DNA of 37,836 nt from a virus. Shown in pieces: positions 8,901-20,900 of this stretch. The notes under the pieces are model-generated. The model was not told where the DNA came from. It made no database searches and saw nothing but the letters and a program-made list of their open reading frames with translations. Both the position numbers and the translations under genes were made by a program. Within the stretch, counting starts at the first letter, position 1, and every line of letters begins with the position of its first letter. The stretch is from the IMG/VR virus record IMGVR_UViG_3300024346_005492, positions 1-37,836 of that record; one strand, written 5' to 3'.

Positions 8901-11900
8901 AGCGGGAAATTCTAACTCAAGTACCTCTTCAGGAACTGCTGGAACAAGTGGTTCAACAGGTTCATCAGGTAATGCTGGAGGTAGTAATTCAAGTGCTTCA
9001 TCTGGTACAAGCGGTAGTTCAGGTTCAACTGGTACTTCAGGTACTGTAGGGGTAGCAGGAGCAAGTCAATTAAGTCAATCATCAGGAACTAGTGGCTCAT
9101 CAGGTTCAACAGGATCAACAGGTTCTGCTGGTAATGCTGGTTCATCAAATATAAGTAATTCTAGTGGAACAAGTGGTTCAACTGGAACTAATGGTACTGC
9201 AGGTGTTGCTGGAGCTTCAAATAATAGTACTTCATCTGGAACTTCAGGTTCATCTGGTACAACAGGTACAGCTGGAGCGGTTGGTGGAAGTGCGTCTAGT
9301 GCAAGCTCAGGTACAAGTGGTTCATCTGGTTCAACAGGTACTACAGGAACAGCAGGTAATGCTGGGGCAAGTAATTTAAGTGCTTCAAGTGGAACAAGTG
9401 GTTCTACAGGATCAACAGGATCAGCAGGTAATGCTGGAGCTTCTAACTTAAGTAACTCTTCAGGTACAAGTGGTTCTTCAGGATCTACAGGTACAGCTGG
9501 AGCAGCAGGAGGAAGTAACTTAAGCGCTTCTAGTGGTACTTCTGGTTCATCAGGTAGTACTGGTACCGCTGGTACAGTAGGAGCAGCAGGTTCATCTCAA
9601 TCAAGTGCTTCCTCAGGTTCAAGTGGTTCAAGTGGTTCAGCTGGTACTAATGGAACAGCAGGTAATGCTGGTTCTTCAAATTCAAGTCAATCAAGTGGTA
9701 CTAGTGGTTCATCAGGTAGTACTGGTACTGCTGGTTCAGCAGGTAATAGTAATTCAAGTCAATCATCAGGTACTTCTGGTTCTTCAGGTTCAGCAGGTAC
9801 TGTAGGTGCTGCTGGTGCAAGTCAATCAAGTAATTCAAGTGGAACTAGTGGTAGTACAGGTACAAGTGGTTCATCAGGATTAAATGGATTTAATGGACTT
9901 TCAGGACAAAGTGGTTCATCGGGTACAAATGGTACAAATGGTACTTCAGGAGTAGATGGAGCAAGTGGTTTAAGCAGAAGCTCAGGCTCATCAGGTTCAT
10001 CTGGTACAACAGGTACAGCAGGTGCCGTTGGTGCTTCTAATTCTAGTGCATCATCTGGTACGTCAGGTACATCTGGTTCAACAGGTTCAGTAGGTACAGC
10101 AGGAGCTGCTACTTCAAGTGCTTCTAGTGGAACTAGTGGTTCATCAGGAACAACAGGTTCTACAGGCAACGCAGGTGGTAGTAATTTAAGTGCTTCCTCA
10201 GGTACAAGTGGTTCAAGTGGTAGCACAGGTACATCTGGTACAGTAGGAGCAGCAGGTGCAAGTCAATCTAGTACATCTTCCGGTACAAGTGGTTCAAGTG
10301 GTAGTACAGGAACAACAGGTACTGCTGGTGCTGCTGGTGGAAGTAACACAAGTGCTTCTAGTGGAACAGCCGGAACAAGTGGTTCAACTGGTTCTGCTGG
10401 TGTCGCTGGAGGTAGTAACTCAAGTGCATCTAGTGGTACAAGTGGTTCAACTGGAACTAATGGTACAGCAGGTGCTGCTGGTACTTCAAACTTAAGTGCT
10501 TCTTCGGGTACATCTGGTTCAAGTGGTTCTGCGGGAACTAATGGTACGGCAGGTGCTGTGGGAGGAAGTGCATCAAGTGCATCATCAGGAACTTCAGGTT
10601 CTTCGGGTTCAACTGGAACAACAGGTTCACAAGGTGCAGCCGGAGGAAGCCGTTTAAGTGATACTTCAGGTACAAGTGGTACATCAGGTAGTACAGGTAC
10701 TACAGGTACTAATGGTAATGCAGGAGGAAGTAATTTAAGTGCATCTAGTGGTACATCAGGTTCTAGTGGTTCAACAGGATCAGCAGGTACAGTAGGAGCT
10801 GCTGGTGCATCTCAATTAAGTGCTTCATCTGGAACATCTGGTTCAACAGGTACTAATGGTACTGCAGGTAATGCAGGTTCAGGCAATACAAGTGGAACAA
10901 GTGGTTCTTCAGGAACAACAGGCTCAAATGGTAACGCCGGAGGTAGTAACTCTAGTGCTTCTAGTGGTTCATCAGGTTCAAGTGGTACTTCAGGTACTGC
11001 TGGAGCAGCAGGTGGAAGTAATTCTAGTGCAAGTTCAGGAACATCTGGTTCTTCAGGTTCTACAGGTACTTCAGGTACTGTAGGAGCAGCAGGGGCAAGT
11101 CAATCAAGTCAATCATCAGGTACTAGTGGATCTAGTGGTTCTACAGGAACTTCAGGTACTGCTGGTAATGCTGGTAATTCAAATAATAGTGCCTCTTCAG
11201 GCACAAGCGGATCTAGTGGTTCTGCTGGTTCAACAGGAACAGCGGGTGCTGCTGGGGCTTCAAATTTAAGTGCGTCAAGTGGCACATCAGGATCTAGTGG
11301 TTCAACTGGTTCTACAGGAACAGCAGGTGCTGCTGGTTCTTCTCGTTTAAGTGACTCATCAGGAACTTCAGGTACTTCAGGATCAACAGGAACTACAGGT
11401 ACAAATGGATTAGCAGGTGGAAGTAATTCTAGCGCTTCTAGTGGTACCTCAGGTTCTAGTGGTTCAACAGGTACTTCAGGTACAGTAGGAGCGGTTGGTG
11501 GAAGTGCTTTAAGTGCAAGTTCAGGAACAAGCGGTTCTAGTGGTTCAACAGGTACCGCAGGTACAGTAGGAGCTGCTGGTTCATCTCAATTAAGTGCTTC
11601 TTCAGGTACAAGTGGCTCAGCTGGTTCAACAGGTACTGCTGGAGCAGCAGGGGCAAGTGCTTTAAGCAACACTTCAGGAACTTCAGGTTCATCTGGTTCA
11701 AATGGTAATGCTGGCATCGCTGGTTCAAGTAATATAAGTGCAACTTCAGGTACATCAGGTTCAAACGGTACATCAGGAAATGCAGGAGTAGCAGGTTTAA
11801 GCGCATTAAGTGCATCTTCAGGTACATCAGGATCTAGTGGTTCAACAGGTACAAATGGTACTGCTGGAATTGCTGGTTCTTCAAATAGTAGTGCTTCTAG

Positions 11901-14900
11901 TGGTACATCTGGTACTTCAGGTTCTACAGGATCAGCAGGTAATACAGGAGGTAGTAACTCTAGCGCATCATCTGGAACTTCAGGTAGCTCAGGTACTACT
12001 GGAACAATAGGAGCAGCAGGTGGAAGTAATTTAAGTCAATCATCAGGTACTAGTGGTTCATCTGGTTCAACAGGTACTTCAGGCACTACAGGAGCTGCAG
12101 GAGCAAGTCGTTTAAGTGATTCTAGTGGAACATCAGGATCTAGTGGTTCTACAGGAACTACAGGAACTAATGGTTTATCAGGTGCTTCAAATACAAGTGC
12201 TTCAAGTGGTACAGCAGGTTCAAGTGGATCTACAGGTACCGCAGGTACAGTAGGTGCTGCTGGTTCAAGCCAATCTAGTGCTTCAAGTGGTACAAGTGGC
12301 TCATCAGGTAGTACTGGTTCCGCAGGTAACGCTGGTGCTTCAAATACAAGTAATTCAAGTGGAACAAGCGGAAGTACAGGTACAAATGGAACTGCAGGTA
12401 ATGCTGGTTCTTCTAATACAAGTGCTTCAAGTGGTACTGCAGGTACAAGTGGTTCAACAGGAACTTCTGGTACAATAGGAGCTTCAGGATCTTCAAATAG
12501 TAGTGCTTCTAGTGGTACCGCAGGTACAAGTGGTTCTACTGGTACAACAGGTACAGCAGGTAACGGAAATTTAAGTTCATCTAGTGGTACATCAGGTACC
12601 TCAGGTTCAACAGGTTCAGCGGGTAATGCAGGTGGTAGCAATTTAAGTGCTTCAAGTGGTACTGCAGGGTCATCTGGTTCTACTGGAACATCAGGTACAA
12701 TAGGAGCTTCAGGTTCATCTCAATCATCACAATCTTCAGGCACTTCAGGATCTTCTGGATCTACGGGTACAACAGGTTCAGCAGGTAACGCTGGTTCATC
12801 AAATATAAGTAATTCAAGTGGAACTAGTGGTTCTACTGGAACTAATGGTACGGCAGGTAATGCTGGTATAAGTAATTTAAGTGCCTCAAGTGGTACAAGT
12901 GGATCTAGTGGTTCTACTGGTACTGTAGGAGCAGCGGGTTCATCTCAATTAAGTGCTTCTTCTGGAACTAGCGGTTCATCAGGTTCATCCGGTACGGCAG
13001 GTACTCGTGGATCAAGTTTAGACAGTGGTTCATCAGGTAGTTCAGGTACAAGCGGTTCTACAGGAACAGCAGGTTCAGAAGGCGCTTCTTCTTTAAGCAG
13101 AAGCTCAGGTACTTCAGGATCTTCAGGATCTTCAGGATCTGCAGGTGTTGATGGAGGCAGTGCATTAAGTCGTAGTTCAGGTACATCGGGTTCGTCTGGT
13201 TCTACTGGAACATCAGGTACAGTAGGTGCTGCCGGATCTTCTCAATCAAGCCAATCATCAGGAACTAGTGGATCTAGTGGTAGCGCAGGTACAATAGGTA
13301 CAGCTGGTAACGCAGGATCTTCAAATAGTAGTGCTTCTAGTGGTACAGCAGGATCATCTGGTTCTGCAGGTACAAATGGTACAGCAGGAGCCGCAGGATC
13401 AAGTAATTCAAGTGCTTCTTCAGGTACATCAGGAAGTTCAGGTTCTGCAGGAACTGTAGGAGTAGCTGGTCCATCTCAATCTAGTGCATCTAGTGGAACA
13501 AGTGGTACTACAGGTACTACAGGTTCAGCAGGTGCTGCCGGTGCTTCAAATATAAGTAATTCAAGCGGAACAAGCGGAAGTACAGGTACTACAGGTACTC
13601 AAGGTGCTGCAGGTGGAAGTCGTTTAAGTGATTCAAGCGGAACAAGCGGTTCAAGTGGTTCTACAGGAACAACAGGTACTAATGGTAACGCCGGAGGTAG
13701 TAATTCAAGTGCTTCATCAGGAACTAGTGGAACATCTGGTTCTACAGGTTCTGTAGGTACAGCAGGATCTGCTAACTCAAGTTCATCATCAGGTACTTCA
13801 GGTTCAAGTGGTACTACAGGTTCAGCAGGTAATGCTGGAGGTAGTAATTTAAGTCAATCATCTGGAACATCTGGTTCTAGTGGTTCTACAGGAACTACAG
13901 GATCAGCTGGTGCCGCTGGTACTTCAAATATAAGTAACTCTTCAGGTACAAGTGGTTCTACTGGTACTACAGGTACAGTAGGTGTTGCTGGTTCAAGCCA
14001 ATCAAGTCAATCATCAGGTACAAGTGGTTCAAGCGGTTCAGCAGGTACTACAGGTACTCGTGGATCAAGCTTAGACAGTGGATCTTCAGGTTCAAGTGGA
14101 ACAAGCGGTTCTACAGGTACTGCTGGTTCAGAAGGAGCGTCATCACTAAGCAGAAGCTCAGGTACATCAGGATCATCAGGTTCATCAGGTACCGCTGGTA
14201 TAGACGGTGCTAGTGCGTTAAGTCGCAGTTCAGGTACATCGGGTTCGTCTGGTTCAACTGGTACTTCAGGTACAGTAGGAGCAGCAGGTTCATCTCAATC
14301 TAGTGCTTCAAGCGGTACAGCAGGTACTTCAGGTTCAGCAGGAACTAATGGTACAGCTGGTGCTGCTGGTACTTCAAATATAAGTAATACAGCGGGAACA
14401 AGCGGTAGTACAGGTACTAATGGAACCGCTGGTAACGCTGGTTCATCTCAATCTAGTGCTTCATCTGGAACTAGTGGTTCTAGTGGTAGTACAGGAACTA
14501 CAGGTACAGCTGGTAATGCTGGTTCATCTCAATCAAGTGCTTCATCTGGAACAAGTGGTTCATCTGGTTCAACAGGTACCGTAGGTGCAGCAGGGGCAAG
14601 TGCTTTAAGCAATACATCAGGAACTTCAGGTTCATCAGGTTCAAATGGTAACGCTGGTGTTGCTGGTTCAAGTAATATAAGTGCAACCTCAGGTACAAGC
14701 GGTTCTAATGGTTCATCTGGAAACGCAGGAGCAGCAGGCGTAAGTGCTTTAAGTGCTAGTTCAGGTACATCAGGTACTTCAGGATCTACAGGTTCAACAG
14801 GTACTCAAGGAGCAGCCGGTGGAAGTAGATTAAGTGATTCTAGTGGTACTTCAGGTACATCAGGATCATCAGGTTCTACAGGAACAAACGGTACAGCAGG

Positions 14901-17900
14901 ATCTGCTAACTCAAGTACTTCATCTGGTACAAGTGGAACATCAGGTTCTACAGGTACAAATGGTACAATAGGTGCTTCTAATACAAGTGCATCATCTGGA
15001 ACTTCAGGTTCATCTGGTACTACAGGTTCAAATGGTAACGCTGGAGGTAGTAATTTAAGCGCTTCTAGTGGAACAAGTGGTTCTAGTGGTTCTACTGGTA
15101 CTTCAGGTACAGTAGGTGCTGCAGGTTCATCTCAATCAAGTGCATCTTCAGGCACATCTGGTTCTAGTGGTTCAACAGGAACTAATGGAACCGCTGGAGC
15201 GACAGGTTCAAGTAATTCTAGTGCTTCTAGTGGAACAAGTGGTTCTTCAGGAAGTACAGGTTCTGCAGGTGCAGCTGGTGCTTCAAATAGTAGTGCTTCT
15301 TCAGGTACAAGTGGTACAAGTGGTTCTACAGGTTCTACAGGTACACAAGGAGCAGCCGGTGGAAGTCGTTTAAGTGATTCAAGTGGAACAAGTGGAACAT
15401 CAGGTTCTACAGGTACTACTGGTACAAATGGCGCTGCTGGTGGAAGTAATTCTAGTGCAAGTTCAGGTACTGCTGGTTCATCAGGTAGTGCGGGTACAAA
15501 TGGTACTGCTGGAGCAGCAGGTTCAAGCAATTCAAGTAATACATCAGGAACAAGTGGTTCTGCTGGTACTAACGGTACTGCAGGAGCAGCTGGTTCATCT
15601 AATAATAGTGCTTCTTCCGGAACATCAGGTACTTCAGGATCTACAGGTTCTACTGGTACTGCGGGTGCGGCCGGTTCAAGCCAATTAAGTAATTCATCTG
15701 GTACAAGTGGTTCATCTGGTTCATCTGGTACAGCTGGTACTCGTGGTTCAAGCTTAGATAGCGGTTCATCTGGTTCAAGTGGAACAAGCGGTTCAACAGG
15801 TACTGCTGGTTCAGAAGGTGCTTCTTCTTTAAGTAGAAGTTCAGGTACTAGTGGTTCATCAGGTTCAACAGGAACAGCAGGTGTTGACGGAGGTAGTGCA
15901 TTAAGCAGAAGTTCAGGTACTTCAGGATCTAGTGGATCTACAGGTACTAATGGTACAATTGGAGCAGCAGGTTCATCTCAATCTAGTGCTTCAAGCGGTA
16001 CAGCAGGTACTTCAGGTTCAGCAGGAACTACAGGTACAGCAGGTGCTGCAGGATCAAGTAATATAAGTGCATCTAGTGGAACCTCAGGCTCAACTGGTAC
16101 AACTGGTTCAGCAGGTAATGCAGGAACTTCAAATATAAGTAATTCTTCAGGTACTTCAGGTACATCAGGTTCAAGTGGTAACGCAGGTGTAGCAGGAGCA
16201 AGTGCTTTAAGTGCTTCATCTGGAACTTCAGGTTCATCAGGATCTACAGGTTCATCAGGTACTACAGGTGCTGCGGGTGCAAGTAGATTAAGTGATTCTT
16301 CAGGTACTAGTGGTTCATCTGGTTCTACAGGAACAACAGGAACAAATGGTTTAGCAGGTGCTTCAAACACAAGTGCTTCAAGTGGTACTTCCGGTAGTGC
16401 AGGAACAACAGGTTCGGCAGGTAATGCAGGAGGTAGTAACTCTAGTGCTTCTAGTGGTACTGCTGGTACTTCAGGCTCAACAGGAACTAACGGTACAGCA
16501 GGTGCCGCTGGTTCAAGTAATTTAAGTACTTCAAGCGGTACTTCAGGTTCTAGTGGTTCTACAGGTACAAATGGTACAGTAGGAGCCGCTGGTTCATCTA
16601 ATAGTAGCTCATCATCTGGTACAAGCGGAACTAGTGGTTCAACTGGTTCAACCGGTACTCAAGGAGCTGCTGGTGGAAGTAGATTAAGTGATTCTAGTGG
16701 TACAAGTGGTACTTCAGGTTCTACAGGTACTACTGGTACAAATGGAGTTGCTGGTGCTTCAAATATAAGTAATACATCTGGAACTAGTGGTTCTTCAGGT
16801 TCAAATGGTAATGCTGGCGCAGCAGGTTCAAGCGCATCTAGTGCTTCAAGCGGAACAAGCGGAACAAGTGGTTCTGGTGGTTCAGCAGGTATTGGTGGTG
16901 CTTCTGGAGCTTCAGCAGCAAGTGCTTCAAGTGGAACAAGTGGAACAAGTGGTTCTAATGGTACAACAGGTAACGCAGGTGCAGCAGGTGCATCAAATAT
17001 TAGTGCTTCATCAGGTACAAGTGGTTCTAGTGGTACAACAGGTACTATAGGTGTTGCTGGAGCAAGTAATTTAAGTCAATCATCAGGTACTTCAGGATCT
17101 AGTGGTTCAACAGGAACAGCAGGTACTCGCGGTTCAAGCATAGATAGTGGTTCATCAGGTTCAAGCGGAACTAGTGGTTCTACAGGAACTACAGGTACAG
17201 AAGGTGCTTCTTCTTTAAGCAGAAGTTCTGGAACATCAGGTTCATCAGGTACTACAGGTACTTCAGGTGCTGATGGTGGTAGCGCTTTAAGCAGAAGTTC
17301 AGGTACTTCAGGTTCAACTGGAACAACAGGAACAAATGGTAACGCGGGTTCTTCAAATGCAAGTGCTTCAAGTGGTACAGCCGGTTCAAGTGGTTCAACA
17401 GGAACTACAGGTACTAATGGTAATGCAGGTGCTGCTGGTATTTCAAATATAAGTAATACATCAGGTACAACAGGTTCAAATGGTACTAACGGTTTACCTG
17501 GAACTATAGGAATAAGCGCAGCTAGTGCAACTTCAGGTACAAGTGGTTCAAATGGTTCAAATGGTAATGTTGGTATAGCAGGTAATAGCGCTATAAGTTC
17601 AACTTCTGGAACTAGTGGTTCTTCAGGAACTACAGGTACAACAGGTGCTGCTGGTGCTGCTGGAGCAAGTGCTTCAAGTGCATCAAGTGGCTCAAGTGGT
17701 ACTAACGGTAGTTCAGGTGGACCTGGTATAGCAGGTTTAAGTGCAGCAAGTGCAACATCAGGTACTTCAGGTTCAAATGGTACAAACGGTAATGCTGGTG
17801 TAGCAGGAGGTAGTAACTCTAGTTCAACTTCAGGAACATCAGGTTCAACAGGAACAACAGGTACTCAAGGAGCTGCAGGTGCAAGCAGATTAAGTGATTC

Positions 17901-20900
17901 ATCCGGTACTTCAGGTTCAAGTGGTAGCACAGGAACAACAGGTACTAATGGTATAGCAGGTTTAAGTAATAGTAGTGCTTCTTCAGGAACTTCAGGAACA
18001 TCAGGTTCTTCAGGTGGACCAGGAGTAGCGGGTTTAAGTGCAGCAAGTGCAACATCAGGAACTTCAGGTTCAAATGGTACTAATGGAAACGCAGGTATAG
18101 CAGGTAATAGTGCTTCAAGTGCGTCTTCAGGAACTAGTGGTTCATCAGGTTCAAATGGTACAGCAGGTATAGGTGCTTTAAGTAATACTGCTGGTACTGC
18201 TGGAACTAGTGGTACAATAGGTACTGCAGGATTAGGCGGTAATAGCGGAGCAAGTAATACTTCTGGTACAAGTGGATCTACAGGTACAACAGGTTTTGCT
18301 GGTGCTGCTGGAGCAAGTGCTTCAAGTGCCTCTTCAGGAACTAGTGGTACTAATGGTACCTCTGGTAACGCAGGTGTTGCTGGAGCAAGTGCTTTAAGTG
18401 CATCAAGTGGTACTTCAGGTTCAACAGGTACAACAGGAACTGTAGGAGCGGCCGGTGGAAGTAGATTAAGTGATTCATCTGGTACTTCAGGTTCAAGTGG
18501 TTCAACAGGAACTACAGGTACTAATGGTAACTCTGGAGCTGCAGGTTCAAGTAATATAAGTAATACATCTGGAACAACAGGTTCAAATGGTACTAATGGT
18601 CTACCAGGTGTATCAGGAATAAGCGCAGCTAGTGCAACTTCAGGTACAAGTGGTTCAAATGGTTCAAATGGTAATGCTGGTATAGCAGGTAATAGTGCTT
18701 TAAGTACAACATCAGGAACTTCAGGTTCAACAGGTACTAATGGTACTAATGGAGTTGCAGGTAATGGTGGATTAAGTGCTGGAAGTAACACTTCAGGTAC
18801 AAGCGGTACAACAGGTTCAGCAGGTAATGCTGGAGCGGCAGGATCAAGTGCATCTAGTGCTTCTTCAGGAACTAGTGGAACAACTGGTACAACAGGTAAT
18901 GCTGGTGCAGCCGGAGGTAGCAATTCAAGTGCTTCAAGTGGAACTAGTGGTTCTAGTGGTTCAACAGGTACTCAAGGTGCAGCTGGTGGAAGTAGATTAA
19001 GTGATTCTTCAGGTACTAGTGGTACATCAGGTTCAACAGGAACAACTGGTACTAATGGTATAGCTGGTTTAAGCAATAATAGTGCATCTTCAGGAACTAG
19101 TGGAACAAGTGGTTCAAATGGTGGTCCTGGAGTAGCAGGAATAAGTGCCGCAAGTGCAACATCAGGTACTTCAGGTACAAATGGTACATCAGGAAATGCG
19201 GGTGCAGCAGGTGCGAGTGCTTCAAGTGCTTCAAGTGGTACTTCAGGAACAACAGGATCTAATGGTACAACGGGTAACGCAGGAGCAGCAGGAGCAAGTG
19301 CTTCAAGTGCTAGTTCAGGAACTACAGGTACAAATGGTTCAAGTGGTGGTCCTGGAGTAGCAGGTTTAAGCGCAGCTAGTGCAACATCAGGGTCTAGTGG
19401 AACAAATGGTACTAATGGAGCAGCAGGTGCTGCTGGTTCAAGTGCTTTAAGTACAACATCTGGTTCTAGTGGTACAAACGGTACTAATGGAGTAACAGGT
19501 AATGGTGGTTTAAGTGCTGGAAGTAATACTTCAGGCACAAGTGGAACAACAGGTTCAGCAGGTAATGCCGGCGCTGCTGGAGCAAGTGCTTTAAGTGCTT
19601 CAAGTGGTACTTCAGGTACAAACGGTACAACGGGTAACGCAGGAGCAGCAGGAGCAAGTGCTTCAAGTGCTAGTTCAGGAACTTCAGGATCTAGTGGTTC
19701 TTCAGGAACAAGTGGTATAGCAGGAGCTGCAGGTTTAAGTGCAGCTAGTGCATCAAGTGGTTCAAGTGGTACAAATGGTACTAATGGAAATGCAGGTGTA
19801 GCAGGAGCAAGTGCTTCAAGTGCTACATCAGGTTCAGGAGGTACTAATGGTACTAACGGAGCAGCAGGTGTTGGTGGTTTAAGTGCTGGAAGTAATACAT
19901 CTGGTACAAGTGGTACTAATGGTACTGCTGGTAACGCTGGAGCTGCTGCTTCAAGTGCTTCAAGTGGTACTTCAGGAACAACAGGAACAACAGGTAACGC
20001 AGGTGCCGCAGGAGCAAGTGCTTCTAGCGCATCAAGTGGAACTACAGGTTCAAATGGTACTAACGGTTTACCTGGAACTATAGGAATAAGCGCAGCTAGT
20101 GCTACATCTGGAACTACAGGTTCAAATGGTACATCTGGAAATCCAGGTATAGCAGGTAATAGCGCAGCTAGTGCAACTTCAGGTTCAGCAGGTACAAACG
20201 GTACTAATGGAGTAACAGGTAATGGTGGTTTAAGTGCAGGAAGTAACACTTCAGGTACAAGTGGTACAACTGGTACTGCAGGTAATGCTGGAGCAGCCGC
20301 TGCTTCTAATACAAGTGGTACTTCAGGAACAACAGGAACAACAGGTAACGCAGGTGCCGCAGGAGCAAGTGCTTCAAGTGCATCTTCAGGAACTACAGGT
20401 TCAAATGGTACTAATGGTTTACCAGGTGTATCAGGAATAAGTGCAGCAAGCGCAACATCAGGTTCAAATGGTACTAACGGTACTAATGGAGCAGCAGGAG
20501 CAGCAGGAACAAGTAATGTAAGTGCAACTTCAGGTTCAAGTGGTACAAATGGTACAACAGGTGCTGCAGGTGCCGCAGGTGCAAGTAACTCAAGTGCAAC
20601 TTCAGGTACAACAGGATCAAGTGGTTCAAATGGTGGACCAGGTGTAGCAGGTTTAAGTGCAGCAAGTGCAACTTCAGGAACATCAGGTTCAAGTGGTTCT
20701 TCAGGAGCTAATGGAGCTGCAGGTTCAAGCAGAACTTCAGGTACAGCAGGTTCATCAGGTACAACAGGTACTGATGGAAACAACGGAGCTAGTGGTTCAA
20801 GCAGAACATCTGGAACATCAGGTTCAAGTGGAACAAGTGGTACAACAGGTACTAACGGTTTAAGTGTTGGAAACGCTACTTCAGGAACTTCAGGTTCAGC

